Assembly: GCA_003170825.1 (NCBI GenBank)
Contig: PMYL01000054.1
Location: 124,001-188,000, forward strand
Length of the DNA stretch: 64,000 nt
From: Acidobacteriaceae bacterium
GTDB taxonomy: Bacteria; Acidobacteriota; Terriglobia; Terriglobales; Acidobacteriaceae
Direction of reading: 5' to 3'
The notes under the pieces are model-generated. The model ran no database searches, was not told the DNA's origin, and saw only the letters and a program-made list of their open reading frames with translations. The translations under genes and the position numbers were made by a program. Numbering within the stretch: the stretch's first letter is position 1; the number at the start of each line of letters is the position of its first letter. Shown here in pieces: positions 19,835 through 30,360 of the stretch.

Positions 19835-20317
19835 ATGGAACGGATGCTCGCAACGCCTGCCGATGCAGAAATTATTCTCAGACTCTATGAATTGCGCACC
19901 GAAGCGGTAATGCGCGAGGCTCGCGCGTGGATGACGGGCGAGTTCTGGCCGGCCACGGCCGAGGAGTTTTTTGCTGTGGCGGCGAACGCCGGGGACCCGC
20001 ACAACGCGTGGCTGCGGCAGGTGCTGACCTACTGGGAGATGGCGGCGGCGATGGTGCTGCACGGGGCGGTTTCAGCGGAGCTGTTTGTAGATTGCAACGC
20101 GGAGGGGTTCTTTCTGCTGGCCAAGTTTGCGCCGATTCTGGAAGCGATCCGGGAGAAGAATCCGGGGTTTCTGGTGAAGACGGCGGAGCTGGTGAACCGG
20201 TTTTCGGCGGCTTCGCAGCGCTACGAGGCGGTGCTGAAGAATGTGGAAGCCAGGCGGAACAGCCTGCCAGCGAAGCAGGAATCGCACGGGCAGTATTCTT
20301 ATCCCGCGAAACCCTGA
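19835..20317 (+). CDS. Conserved hypothetical protein
   Basis: 160 aa helical ORF, in-context start and consistent coding composition. Confidence 0.65.
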   Translation: MERMLATPADAEIILRLYELRTEAVMREARAWMTGEFWPATAEEFFAVAANAGDPHNAWLRQVLTYWEMAAAMVLHGAVSAELFVDCNAEGFFLLAKFAPILEAIREKNPGFLVKTAELVNRFSAASQRYEAVLKNVEARRNSLPAKQESHGQYSYPAKP

Positions 20318-20398
20318 GTTTCAAATTTCTTGCCGAATTGCGGCCAGTGGAGGATGATGGTAGTCGATAGAGACTTTCCAATCCCCTGGAGGTTCCTC

Positions 20399-20722
20399 GT
20401 GAAAAGTGTTCTTGCTCTTCTATTGGCCGTTTTTTCCCTGACGGCGATTGCGGCGCGCGCTGCCGATTCCACCAAATTGAACGGCTGGATCTCCGACTCG
20501 ATGTGCGGCGCCAAGCACCTTGGCGACAACCCGGCGTGTGTGAAGAAGTGTATCGAGGGCGGCATGGCCCCGGTGTTTGTGGACGAGGCCAAGAAGGCGG
20601 TCTGGACGATCGACAATCCGGACGCGGTGAAGGGGTTCTACGGCGACCATGTGACGGTGACCGCTACGGCCGATGAGGGGAAGAAGAGCGTCCACATCGA
20701 GTCCATTTCGGACGTAAAGTAG
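20399..20722 (+). CDS. Small exported protein
   Basis: GTG start after CTGGAGG; signal peptide VKSVLALLLAVFSLTAIAARA then DSTKLNGWISDSMCGAKH. Confidence 0.7.
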   Translation: MKSVLALLLAVFSLTAIAARAADSTKLNGWISDSMCGAKHLGDNPACVKKCIEGGMAPVFVDEAKKAVWTIDNPDAVKGFYGDHVTVTATADEGKKSVHIESISDVK

Positions 20723-20876
20723 GGCGCGGACGCGAAGCAGGGCTTTCCGGCTTTTCCAGATTGCAATCGGACTCGCCACGCCAGCGAATCTCTGGTAGTG
20801 TCATATCCGTTACTCTCATTCGTGCTGGATTTGAGGCCGATGGGGGCAAGTGCGTTGAATTTAAACGGAATAGACC

Positions 20877-21161
20877 ATGGCGCGAGCAATCTGGAACGGC
20901 AAAGTCGTTGCCGAAAGCGACACGACGGAGACAGTCGAAGGCGATGTTTATTTTCCCGAGGCCAGCCTCAAACGGGAGTATTTTCGCCCCAGCACCACCA
21001 CCTCGACCTGTCCCAGGAAGGGACAGGCACACTACATGAACCTGTTGATCGACGAGAAGGATAACCCGGATGCGGCCTGGTACTATCCCGATCCAAAGCC
21101 GATCGCGCGCAAGATCAAGGGGTGTGTGGCGTTCTGGCGGGGCGTGGAGATAGAGAAATAG
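20877..21161 (+). CDS. DUF427 domain protein
   Basis: 94 aa; ARAIWNGKVVAESDTTETVEGDVYFP...YFRPSTTTSTCPRKGQAHYMNL...AAWYYPDPKPIARKIKGCVAFWRGVEIE. Confidence 0.9.
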   Translation: MARAIWNGKVVAESDTTETVEGDVYFPEASLKREYFRPSTTTSTCPRKGQAHYMNLLIDEKDNPDAAWYYPDPKPIARKIKGCVAFWRGVEIEK

Positions 21162-21375
21162 GATCGAGGCGGCGCGTACCCCCTCACGAACGGACGGCGG
21201 TCAGGGTTTGTGGTCTCCCATGCCTCCCGCCGCGGCGGGCGAACCCCCTTCGGCTTCGCTCAGGGCAAGCTTTCGGCGAGCTCAGGGCAGGCTCTTGGGC
21301 GCCCGGTCACTGTACTTAGCAGCCCCCCCACTTTAAAAAATTGTCAGGTTCAGCGAATGCTAAGAATCAAGGGGG

Positions 21376-21713
21376 TGGCGCATAGAGTATTAAAGTACCA
21401 TGGACACCAAAGAATTAGATCAGTACATAGAGTACTAGAGTGGTATAGATACCCAAAGAATTAGCGAGCACGCTGATATGTCATGCCGAAACCGACTTAC
21501 ACGATCCATGCAACCAGTTGATTCTATTCAACTTCTAACAGGACAGCAGTGGCGGCACATAAAGTACTAGAGTAACATGGATACCCAAAGAATTAGATCA
21601 GTACATAGAGTACTAGAGTGGTATGGGCACCCGAAGAATTAGATCAGTACATACAGTACTAGAGTGGTATGGACACCCCAAGAATCTGTGATCACACTAA
21701 TATACCGTGCCGA
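21376..21713. repeat. Two-block 45-46 bp direct-repeat array
   Basis: Five units resembling AGAGTACTAGAGTGGTATGGACACCCAAAGAATTAGATCAGTACAT at 21384, 21429, 21561, 21607 and 21653; both blocks end in related tails (CACGCTGATATGTCATGCCGA / CACACTAATATACCGTGCCGA). Confidence 0.9.
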
Positions 21714-21919
21714 TGAAAGCATCAGCTACCACATGGTGTTCTTGGATGTGTCTGTGCTGGCGCCGCTGTAGTCTTCATCGGCAACAAGGACGCCGCGTTC
21801 CGCAGGAAGTGGGCTGAACGCTGTGGTTTTGGCTTTGAATTGGCTTCGGTTTAAGCGCACCGGCACCCAGTTCGTGCCGCGGTCAATTCACAAACGATTG
21901 TTGATTGGAGTGAATTACG

Positions 21920-24817
21920 ATGAAAAATCGCACATCTCGCTTAAAGGTCATGAGCAGGCTGCTGTTTTGCCTGACGCTCGTGGCGCTTCTCTTCTGGGGC
22001 AGTTCGGCCTTCGCGCAGAACTCGACGATCTTTGGCCCCAACGTCTACGTCTATGACACCACCTATTCGATTTCGTCGATCAACACGACCCTGGCCACGC
22101 TGGCCGGCAACGCGCAGTTCAGCACCAACCGCTATGCGGTGTTTTTCAAGCCCGGCACATACAGCGGCGTCGAATCCCAGGTGGGCTTCTATATGTCCGC
22201 TGCCGGACTCGGCACGTCCCCCACCGCCACCGCCATCACCAACGGCTATCTGACGGTCAATACGACGGATGGCAACGGGAACGTCACGACCAACTTCTGG
22301 CGTTCCCTTGAGAACATAGCAATCACCGCCCCGTCAGGCGACACTCTGCAATGGGGCGTCTCCCAGGGAGCGGACTTCCGGCGCGTACAGGTGAACGGCG
22401 GGCTGGAACTGACGAATACCTCCTGCGGCGAGGCCAGCGGCGGATTCATCGGCGACTCCAAGATCACCGGGGCCGTTAACGCCTGCTCCCAGCAGCAGTG
22501 GTATACCCGCAACAGCTCTGTTGCGAGTTTCGCGGGGAACGTATGGAATTTCGTCTTCTCCGGCGTCTCCGGCGCACCGGCGAATAGCAACCCATTCGCC
22601 ACCGGATCCAGTTCCATGACCACGCTGGCCACAACTCCGGTCGTCCGTGAAAAGCCCTACCTCTATGTGGATAGCGGCGGCAACTATTTTGTATTCTCGC
22701 CGTCCCTCCTGACAAACTCGTCGGGCGCGGACTGGTCTAACGGAGGCCTTGGCGCCGGCACCTCCCTGGCCATCAGCACCTTCTTGATCGCCACGCCCTC
22801 AACCTCGCTGGCCACGATTAATTCCGCGCTGGCTTCAGGCAAAAACCTCATTCTGACCCCCGGCATCTACAAGTACAGCGGTGCCATCAACGTCACCAAT
22901 GCAAAGACAGTCGTGCTCGGCCTGGGCTACGCGGATCTGGTTCCGCAGACGGGAACAGCAGCGCTTACCGTTGCCGACGTGGACGGAGTGCAAATCGCCG
23001 GACTGCTCATCGACGCGGGTCCGGTCAACTCGCCGGTACTCCTCGAGGTAGGAGTAAAGGGTGGATCGCGCGTCAGCCATGCAAGCAACCCCACGTCGAT
23101 CAGCGATGTGAACTTCCGCATTGGCGGAGCCACCGCGGGAACCGCCACCGTAGCCACGGAAATCGATAGTGACAACGTCATTATCGACAACATGTGGTCA
23201 TGGCGCGCCGACCACGGGACCGACGCCTCCTGGACCGGCAACGTCGCCATGAACGGATTGGTCGTGAACGGGGACAACGTCACGGCCTTGGGCCTGGCTG
23301 TCGAGCACTACGAGGCAGAGCAGGTCGTATGGAACGGCAACGGCGGCGAGACCATCTTCTATCAGAGCGAAATGCCCTATGACGTTCCCAGCCAGGCCGC
23401 ATGGATGAACGGCAGCGTGGACGGTTATGCGTCCTACAACGTCGCGCCGGCGGTCACCACTCACCAGGCCTACGGCATCGGTGTGTACTCCTACTTCAGT
23501 CAGGGAGTAGCTATCATTGCCAACAGCGGCATCTCCGCCCCGGTCGCCGCAGGAGTCACGTTTGAGCATGCGGTAACAGTGTTCCTGGCTGGAAGCGGCC
23601 AAATCACCTACACTCTCGCCTCGGACAGCAGCCAGGCCGATAATGCGGGCACGGTAGCGGAGTCCGGCTCCATTACCAGCTTTGTAACCAACTGGGGAGG
23701 TTCGGGCGGCAGTTGCTCCTCGGTTCCCAGCGTTCCTGGAACGCCTTCCGCGACGGCAACTTCCTCCAGCGCAATCAACGTGACCTGGGGCGCCAGCACT
23801 GCCGGCTCGGGTTGCACTGTGAGCTACAACGTGTACCGTAGCACGACCTCCGGGTTCACGCCGGGCTCGGGCAACCTGATCGCGAGTGGCGTGACCACCG
23901 CGAGCTACTCCAACACCGGCCTCGCGGCTTCGACAACCTACTACTACAAGATAGAAGCGGTTGACGGGGATGGTTCATCGGCGGCCTCGGCGCAGGCCAG
24001 CGCGACCACGCAAAGCGGCGGCAGTTGCTCCGCGGCCCCCTCGGCGCCAACCGGTCTGGCGGCGGCGGCGACGTCCTCCAGCGCCATCGGCTTGAACTGG
24101 TCGGCGGTGACCCCTCCGGCCAACTGCACCATCAGCGGCTACAGCGTCTACCGCAGCACCACCAGCGGATTCACTCCGGGATCGGGCAACCTGATTGCCA
24201 GCGGCGTGACCAGCCTCAGCTACACCAACAGCGGCCTCGCGGCTTCGACCACCTACTACTACAAGGTAGAGGCACTTGACTCGTATGGCTCATCGCCGGC
24301 CTCGGCGCAGGCCCAAGCCACCACGCAATCCGGCGGTTCCGGCGGGGACTTCATCGCCATCAACTTTGAAGGTCCGGCGGTCAACAACTCGGGCGGCGGC
24401 GACGCTTCCTTTGCCGCGGATGAAGACTTCACCGGCGGAGGGGCTTCCACCCCTACCACGCACTCCATTAGCACCACCGCGGCCGGCGCCAATGCGGCGC
24501 CCATGGCGGTGTATCAGACCCAGCGTGACGGAACCTTCACCTACACGATTCCGGGCATGGTGGCCAACAGCCAGCACACCGTCCTGCTGCACTTCGCCGA
24601 GATCTACTTCACCGCGACGGGGAAACGTGAATTCAACGTAGCCATCAACGGCACAAATGTGCTCACCAACTTTGACGTCTATGCCGCAGCCGGAGGAGAG
24701 TACATCGCTGTGGTCAAGACGTTCACGGCCACCGCCAACAGCAGCGGCCAAATCGTGGTCGCCTTCACCAGCGGCGCGGATAACCAACCTTCGGTCGCGG
24801 GTCTTGAAATCCGCTAA
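21920..24817 (+). CDS. Secreted GH55-like (beta-helix) glucanase with two FN3 modules and a C-terminal malectin/CBM57-like module
   Basis: 965 aa; signal peptide to SSAFAQ; RYAVFFKPGTYSG...GFYMSAAGLGTSP...FWRSLENIAI...VVREKPYLYVDSGG...FYQSEMPYDVPSQAAW; two FN3 repeats; FIAINFEG...YTIPGMVANSQHTVLLHFAEIYF. Confidence 0.7.
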   Translation: MKNRTSRLKVMSRLLFCLTLVALLFWGSSAFAQNSTIFGPNVYVYDTTYSISSINTTLATLAGNAQFSTNRYAVFFKPGTYSGVESQVGFYMSAAGLGTSPTATAITNGYLTVNTTDGNGNVTTNFWRSLENIAITAPSGDTLQWGVSQGADFRRVQVNGGLELTNTSCGEASGGFIGDSKITGAVNACSQQQWYTRNSSVASFAGNVWNFVFSGVSGAPANSNPFATGSSSMTTLATTPVVREKPYLYVDSGGNYFVFSPSLLTNSSGADWSNGGLGAGTSLAISTFLIATPSTSLATINSALASGKNLILTPGIYKYSGAINVTNAKTVVLGLGYADLVPQTGTAALTVADVDGVQIAGLLIDAGPVNSPVLLEVGVKGGSRVSHASNPTSISDVNFRIGGATAGTATVATEIDSDNVIIDNMWSWRADHGTDASWTGNVAMNGLVVNGDNVTALGLAVEHYEAEQVVWNGNGGETIFYQSEMPYDVPSQAAWMNGSVDGYASYNVAPAVTTHQAYGIGVYSYFSQGVAIIANSGISAPVAAGVTFEHAVTVFLAGSGQITYTLASDSSQADNAGTVAESGSITSFVTNWGGSGGSCSSVPSVPGTPSATATSSSAINVTWGASTAGSGCTVSYNVYRSTTSGFTPGSGNLIASGVTTASYSNTGLAASTTYYYKIEAVDGDGSSAASAQASATTQSGGSCSAAPSAPTGLAAAATSSSAIGLNWSAVTPPANCTISGYSVYRSTTSGFTPGSGNLIASGVTSLSYTNSGLAASTTYYYKVEALDSYGSSPASAQAQATTQSGGSGGDFIAINFEGPAVNNSGGGDASFAADEDFTGGGASTPTTHSISTTAAGANAAPMAVYQTQRDGTFTYTIPGMVANSQHTVLLHFAEIYFTATGKREFNVAINGTNVLTNFDVYAAAGGEYIAVVKTFTATANSSGQIVVAFTSGADNQPSVAGLEIR

Positions 24818-24835
24818 GACGAACCAACCCATTCA

Positions 24836-24862
24836 GGCCGGCGGCACTTTGTGCCGCCGGCC
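24836..24862 (+). terminator. Hairpin terminator
   Basis: GGCCGGCGGCAC-TTT-GTGCCGCCGGCC, 12 bp perfect stem. Confidence 0.8.
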
Positions 24863-24925
24863 TGTAACCATGGCTCGTGCTTTCGGTCGAGCCTATCTTC
24901 CACCGGAAGAAGAAATGAGAATGAA

Positions 24926-26674
24926 ATGAGACTTGGTTCAAGCAAATTGAGACAAATCTTTGTGGCCGCGCTGTTTGTGGCGCCGCTGATCTTCGCTTTA
25001 ACTTCGTTGCCGGTTGTTGCCTATGCGGCACCATCTGGCGGTTGTACCGGCGTTTCCAACATTACGGTCGGGTCAACGACATACGTTCCGACATGGTGCG
25101 ACGAATTCAACGGCGCCGCGGGTTCTCCAAACACCTCGACGTGGAAGTTTGACCTCGGAGGAGGCGGCTGGGGCAACGGCGAGGCGGAAGTTTACTGCGG
25201 GCCTGCGGGATACGCGGGCAATCCGTCCCAGTGTCCCACAACGTTCAGCGCTTCCACCGCCCCGATCTACATCGACGGCAGCGGGCATCTGGTGATCCGG
25301 CCGATCAATGAGAATGGAGCGTGGCTATCGGGCCGCATGAATACGGAGGGGAAGGAAAACTTTACGTACGGCATACTTGAGGCCAGCATCGAGCTCCCCA
25401 ATACGACAACCCAAGGTCTCTGGGCCGCATGGTGGACCCTGGGCAGCGACATCACCACCGTTCCGTGGCCCGGTTGCGGCGAAGAGGACATCATGGAGGA
25501 CTGGTCCCCGCAAGTTGATAACGGCGAAGGCACCACAGGGGACATTTCAACGGTTCACACGACCAAGACTGGAGGGGGCGGAGTAGGAGGACGTTTTACT
25601 TTCCCCAGCGGACAAGCGGGGAACACTGCCTTCCATACCTATGGGATAGTTTGGACGGCGAACGATGTGAAGACCTTTGTGGATAACCCATCATCACCGT
25701 TCTTGAGTATTACCCCCAGCAGCCTTCCCTCGGGAGATACCTGGCCATTCAATCAAAGCATGTTCGCGATCTTTAATGTGGCGGTCGGCGGCACCCTGGG
25801 TGGATCGACCAGCGGCCTGGCCAGTCCGGCGCAACCGATGCTGGTGGACTACGTTCGTTGGTACACGCCATCCTCGGGAAATTGCAGCGCGGATCCCTCG
25901 GCGCCAACCAGTCTGGCGGCGACAGCCCAATCCTCCAGCGCCATCGGTTTGACCTGGTCGGAGCCTGCTCCACCGGCCAATTGCACCGTCAGCTCCTACA
26001 ACGTCTACCGCAGCACCACCAGCGGCTTCACTCCGGGCTCGGGCAACCTGATCGCCAGCGGCGTGACCAGCCCCAGCTACACCAACACCGGCCTCACGGC
26101 TTCGACCACCTACTACTACAAGGTGGAAGCGATTGACTCGTACGGCACATCGTCGGCCTCGGCGCAGGCGCAAGCCACCACGCTCAGCGGCGGCTCCGGC
26201 GGGGACTTCATCGCCATCAACTTTGAAGGTACGGCAGTCAGCAACTCGGGCGGCGGCGACGCTTCCTTTCACGCGGATGAAGACTACAGCGGCGGCGGAG
26301 CTGCAACCCCCACCACGCACTCTATTAGCACCACCGCGGCCGGCGCCAATGCGGCGCCGATGGCGGTGTATCAAACCCAGCGTGACGGTGTCTTCACCTA
26401 CACGATTCCCGGCATGGTGGCCAACAGCCAGCACACCGTCCTGATTCACTTCGCCGAGACCTATTTCACCGCGGCGGGGAGTCGTGAGTTCAACGTGGCC
26501 ATCAACGGCACAAATGTGCTCACCAACTTTGACCCATATGCCGCAGCCGGAGGAGAATACATCGCTGTGGTCAAGACGTTCACGACCTCGGCCAACAGCA
26601 GCGGCCAAATCGTGGTCGTCTTCACCGACGGCGCGGATAACCAACCTTCGGTCGCGGGTCTAGAAATCCGGTAA
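24926..26674 (+). CDS. Secreted GH16 family glucanase with FN3 and malectin/CBM57-like modules
   Basis: Signal peptide; WCDEFNG...W...GWGNGEAEVYC; catalytic-type GCGEEDIMEDW (ExDxxE); C-terminal modules nearly identical to the upstream gene. Confidence 0.88.
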   Translation: MRLGSSKLRQIFVAALFVAPLIFALTSLPVVAYAAPSGGCTGVSNITVGSTTYVPTWCDEFNGAAGSPNTSTWKFDLGGGGWGNGEAEVYCGPAGYAGNPSQCPTTFSASTAPIYIDGSGHLVIRPINENGAWLSGRMNTEGKENFTYGILEASIELPNTTTQGLWAAWWTLGSDITTVPWPGCGEEDIMEDWSPQVDNGEGTTGDISTVHTTKTGGGGVGGRFTFPSGQAGNTAFHTYGIVWTANDVKTFVDNPSSPFLSITPSSLPSGDTWPFNQSMFAIFNVAVGGTLGGSTSGLASPAQPMLVDYVRWYTPSSGNCSADPSAPTSLAATAQSSSAIGLTWSEPAPPANCTVSSYNVYRSTTSGFTPGSGNLIASGVTSPSYTNTGLTASTTYYYKVEAIDSYGTSSASAQAQATTLSGGSGGDFIAINFEGTAVSNSGGGDASFHADEDYSGGGAATPTTHSISTTAAGANAAPMAVYQTQRDGVFTYTIPGMVANSQHTVLIHFAETYFTAAGSREFNVAINGTNVLTNFDPYAAAGGEYIAVVKTFTTSANSSGQIVVVFTDGADNQPSVAGLEIR

Positions 26675-26693
26675 GACGAACCCAACCCATTCA

Positions 26694-26720
26694 GGCCGGC
26701 GGCACTTTGTGCCGCCGGCC
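26694..26720 (+). terminator. Hairpin terminator (identical copy of 24836-24862)
   Basis: GGCCGGCGGCACTTTGTGCCGCCGGCC. Confidence 0.8.
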
Positions 26721-26804
26721 TGGTACTATCCCGACCTGAAGCCGGGCGCGCGCAAGATCAAGGGGTGTGTGGCGTTCTGGCGGGGCGTGGAGATAGAGCA
26801 GTAG
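26716..26804 (+). pseudogene. 3' fragment of a DUF427 gene
   Basis: 89 bp aligned without gaps to 21073-21161 with 7 mismatches by eye; encodes AWYYPDLKPGARKIKGCVAFWRGVEIEQ then stop. Confidence 0.85.
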
Positions 26805-27293
26805 CTCCGCCGGGGCGGGTGTGACTAGGCAGGCTGTGTGACGGCGGGGGAAAGCATCCGGGAGCCTCCGGGGCGCAGATTCAGGATAAACGATTTTGTG
26901 CGAAGCGCCTGTCTGCGCGGATATGCCGGTTATACATCTACGAGAAATTCCGGTTCCCTTGCGCATACCGCTTCTTTTGCCAACACACGACCTGCTCCCG
27001 CTACGAACTCTCTGTTATACTGCGGGCTGTTTCTTCCTGCTGTTCAAGCCATTCCAACCGATCGATACACTAACGGTTGAGTCGATCCAATCGCACCAAT
27101 GCCAATCATCGAGGAGAAGCAGAAGCCTGAATCGGTCGATTCGCCGGTGGCCGCTTCGTTCCAAGCCGATCGAGGCGGTCACGCGGCAGCGGCCGCCGAA
27201 TGGATGTTGTGTCTTCCCGAAGGACTGGACGTTTATTATTTCTTCTATGCACAAGTTTTTATTTGCCATTGAGCACGGGCATTTGGCTGTTAC

Positions 27294-28904
27294 TTGAAAC
27301 TTATCCGTCAGAAACGAGGCGATGCCGTGAAGCAAGGCACTGCAATCATCATCGGAGCGGGTCCGGCAGGACTTACCGCGGCAATAGAACTCGAACGGCG
27401 CTCGTGCATCAAGCCCATTCTGATTGAGGCCAGCCAGGAAATCGGCGGCATCTCGCGGACCATTCGCTACAAAGGCAACCGGATGGATATTGGCGGCCAT
27501 CGCTTCTTCTCAAAGTCGGACCGGGTGATGCGGTGGTGGCTCGACCTGATTCCCGTCGAGGCCGGCTCAAGCCAGGACGGCGAACTGCGCTATCAGGGTC
27601 AGCAACGCGATGTTCCAGCGGCTGCCGCGGCTCCCGATCCTCAAACGGAAGACCTGGTCATGCTGGTCCGCCAGCGCAAGAGCCGCATCTATTTTTTGCG
27701 CCGCTTCTTCGACTATCCCATCAGCCTGACCGCGGCAACGTTCAAGAACATGGGCCTGGTCCGCACCGTTCGTTGCGGCGCCAGTTACATGCGGTCGGCG
27801 TTGCTTCCCCAGCGCGAGGAGCGCTCCCTCGAGGATTTCATCATCAACCGTTTCGGCAAGCAGCTTTACCTCACCTTTTTCAAATCGTATACAGAAAAGG
27901 TTTGGGGCGTGCCTTGCCACGAGATCAGCGCCGAATGGGGCGCCCAGCGCATCAAGGGTTTGTCGCTCAAGGGCGTGGCGGCGCACTTCCTCAGGAAGAC
28001 CTTCGGCCCCAAACGCTCCGGCGACATCGCCCAGAAGAAGACGGAAACCTCGCTGATCGAGAAGTTTCTCTATCCAAAATTCGGCCCCGGACAACTGTGG
28101 GAACACGCGGCCGATCTGGTTTGCAAGGGCGGTGGCGAAATCCACTTCGAAATCCACATCAACCGCATCAACGTGGAAGGAAACAGGGTAGTCTCGGTCG
28201 AGGGCCTCAATCAGGCGGGAGAGCGGGTCACTTATGGAGGCGATTACTTCTTTTCGACCATGCCTGTCCGCGATCTTATTCGAGCCATCTCTCCGCAGGT
28301 CCCCGCCGAGGTGGCCGCGGTGAGCGAAGGCCTCATGTATCGCGACTTCATCACCGTCGGCCTGCTCGCCGGCAAGCTCACTGTGACTGAGAAGGACGGC
28401 ACTCCGCTCAAGGATAACTGGATCTACATTCAGGAGCCGGACGTGGTTGTGGGCCGCCTGCAAATCTTCAATAACTGGAGCCCCTGGCTGGTGAGCAGCC
28501 AGGACAAGGCCTGGATCGGCCTGGAGTATTTCTGCAACGACACCGACCCCTTATGGAAGCTCTCCGATGAGGAGATGGCCCGGTTCGCAATCGCCGAAGT
28601 GGCGAAGATCGGAATTCTCAAGGCAGAGGATGTGGAAGACTTCCACGTCGTCCACGTTCCCAAGACTTATCCGGCGTACTTTGGCAGTTATGACCGCTTC
28701 GACGTCATCCGCGACTATACCGACCGCTTTGAGAACCTCTTCCTGGTTGGTCGCAACGGCATGCACAAATACAACAACCAGGACCACTCCATGCTGACCG
28801 CGATGGCCGCCGTCGAAAACATCGTCAACGGCGTCACCGCCAAAGACAACATCTGGGCCATCAATACCGAGATGGAATATCACGAGAATAAAGAGACACA
28901 GTGA
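27294..28904 (+). CDS. NAD(P)/FAD-dependent oxidoreductase (amine oxidase / UDP-galactopyranose mutase-like)
   Basis: [22 protein letters not shown] dinucleotide-binding motif, [26 protein letters not shown]; probable GTG start at 27327. Confidence 0.85.
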   Translation: MKLIRQKRGDAVKQGTAIIIGAGPAGLTAAIELERRSCIKPILIEASQEIGGISRTIRYKGNRMDIGGHRFFSKSDRVMRWWLDLIPVEAGSSQDGELRYQGQQRDVPAAAAAPDPQTEDLVMLVRQRKSRIYFLRRFFDYPISLTAATFKNMGLVRTVRCGASYMRSALLPQREERSLEDFIINRFGKQLYLTFFKSYTEKVWGVPCHEISAEWGAQRIKGLSLKGVAAHFLRKTFGPKRSGDIAQKKTETSLIEKFLYPKFGPGQLWEHAADLVCKGGGEIHFEIHINRINVEGNRVVSVEGLNQAGERVTYGGDYFFSTMPVRDLIRAISPQVPAEVAAVSEGLMYRDFITVGLLAGKLTVTEKDGTPLKDNWIYIQEPDVVVGRLQIFNNWSPWLVSSQDKAWIGLEYFCNDTDPLWKLSDEEMARFAIAEVAKIGILKAEDVEDFHVVHVPKTYPAYFGSYDRFDVIRDYTDRFENLFLVGRNGMHKYNNQDHSMLTAMAAVENIVNGVTAKDNIWAINTEMEYHENKETQ

Positions 28905-28907
28905 GCC

Positions 28908-30215
28908 TCAGAGCTTGATGCGTCTCCACGGGAGCACGCCTGCAATCGCAAGAACGACAATGGCCGGCTCAATCGCCTGGCGATAATCCATAATCGGCTT
29001 GGTCAGGTAGTAGGTCAGCGGAAAGATGCAGATGAGCACCAGATAGGGCCAGAGGGCGGCGCGGTTCTGGCGCCAGAAGCGGCGGATGCCGCGCAGCATC
29101 AGCAGCGTAATGCAACTGACGTAAAAACAATTTTCCGGGGTGAATGGCTGTGCCTGCAATTCTTCGGCAGAGAAGCTCCAGTACCCCGTCCAGTAATAGA
29201 CAATGCGGCGCAGCGTTTTAATCACCAAAAACGCATAGTGGGGATGATGGCGGAAATCATCAAGGGAGAGGGCGTGCTTCTCGGCCAGATAGGCCGTCTC
29301 TCCCATGGCGAGATACTTGCGCAACTCCACCGGACTGCTGGCCGGGTAGGGCCGTCCTTCCGCGCTCGGCGGCGAGGATGTATCCATGGGCGCATTGCCG
29401 AAGTCGTCGGCATAAAACTCCAGCCAGATGTTGTCGCGGATCGGGCAGAGGACGCCGAGAGCCCGGTAGTTGCGCACGGTCCACGGGGTGAGAACGGCGA
29501 TGAGAGCAACCATGGCGAGCGCGCCGTTCAGCAGCCAGCGCCCGCCCGCCTTGCGCACCTTGTAGAGCGCCAGCAGGAGCAGAAACGGAACCGAGGAAAG
29601 CACCGCGGGATTGGAGTGCGCGGTGACGCCGCAGAGCGCGCCCCAGCCCAGCCAGGCAAAGAGATTCGAGGTGTGATGAAGGCGCTGCGCGATGCAGAAG
29701 CAGGTGGTGAAGAGCAATCCGGTCAGGGCATACTCCCAGACGCGGCCGGCGGAGAAGTAGATGGCAAAGGGATAAAAGGCCCAGGCCCAGGCTGCTATCT
29801 TTGCGCCGCGCGCGCCGAGAGAATATTTGGCGCTGAAGTAGACCGGGATGCAGGTGATGGCGCTGAACAGGCTGTTGATGGAGAGGATGATGAATCCCGA
29901 GGTGAGCGAGTAGATGCCGAAGAGCTTGAAGACAACAGCGAGAAGTCCTGGATAGAGCGGCGACTCGATGGCGGTGGGCCCGCTTATGGGGTAGTACGGC
30001 GAACTGAATCCATGGCCGCTGGCCAGCGCGCGCGCAATCCAGCCCATCTCCCAGCCGAACTGCTCGTAGTATTTATCCGCGTCGGGCAGGCCGCGATAGG
30101 TGAAGCAGACCACAACCATGCGGATGGCAAACGCCGCTAGAATGATGACGGGAAGCAGCCAGCGGGAGTCTTTCTTTTGTTCCGGTTGTGCATTTGGAGC
30201 AGTGAGAATCGCCAA
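28908..30215 (-). CDS. GT39-like integral membrane glycosyltransferase
   Basis: 435 aa, many TM segments, YYPISGPTAIESPLYPGLLAVVFKLFG. Confidence 0.7.
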   Translation of the reverse strand: MAILTAPNAQPEQKKDSRWLLPVIILAAFAIRMVVVCFTYRGLPDADKYYEQFGWEMGWIARALASGHGFSSPYYPISGPTAIESPLYPGLLAVVFKLFGIYSLTSGFIILSINSLFSAITCIPVYFSAKYSLGARGAKIAAWAWAFYPFAIYFSAGRVWEYALTGLLFTTCFCIAQRLHHTSNLFAWLGWGALCGVTAHSNPAVLSSVPFLLLLALYKVRKAGGRWLLNGALAMVALIAVLTPWTVRNYRALGVLCPIRDNIWLEFYADDFGNAPMDTSSPPSAEGRPYPASSPVELRKYLAMGETAYLAEKHALSLDDFRHHPHYAFLVIKTLRRIVYYWTGYWSFSAEELQAQPFTPENCFYVSCITLLMLRGIRRFWRQNRAALWPYLVLICIFPLTYYLTKPIMDYRQAIEPAIVVLAIAGVLPWRRIKL

Positions 30216-30360
30216 GTTTTCGTCTCAAGTGAGAAAATGTGGGGCTTCTTCGATTGGAACACATTGATTCGGGGTGGTGGGCAGAAGCGGGTTGATCTCC
30301 GGTGAGCAACTGCATGACGGCTGACTCGTGAGGCCATGGCAGGCGCCTGATTCAGAAATG

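Noticed and set aside
21230-21300. CTTCGGCTTCGCTCAGGGCAAGC...GAGCTCAGGGCAGGCTC, read as FGFAQGKLSASSGQALG
   Set aside because: Looks like a common intergenic repeat whose translation is a frequent spurious ORF; not treated as coding
21376-21713. Possible CRISPR array
   Set aside because: Units are contiguous 45-46 bp direct repeats without unique similar-length spacers and without cas genes nearby
27099-27272. Small ORF MPIIEEKQKPESVDSPVAASFQADRGG... upstream of the FAD oxidoreductase
   Set aside because: 57 codons, no recognisable family and no clear ribosome site; insufficient support
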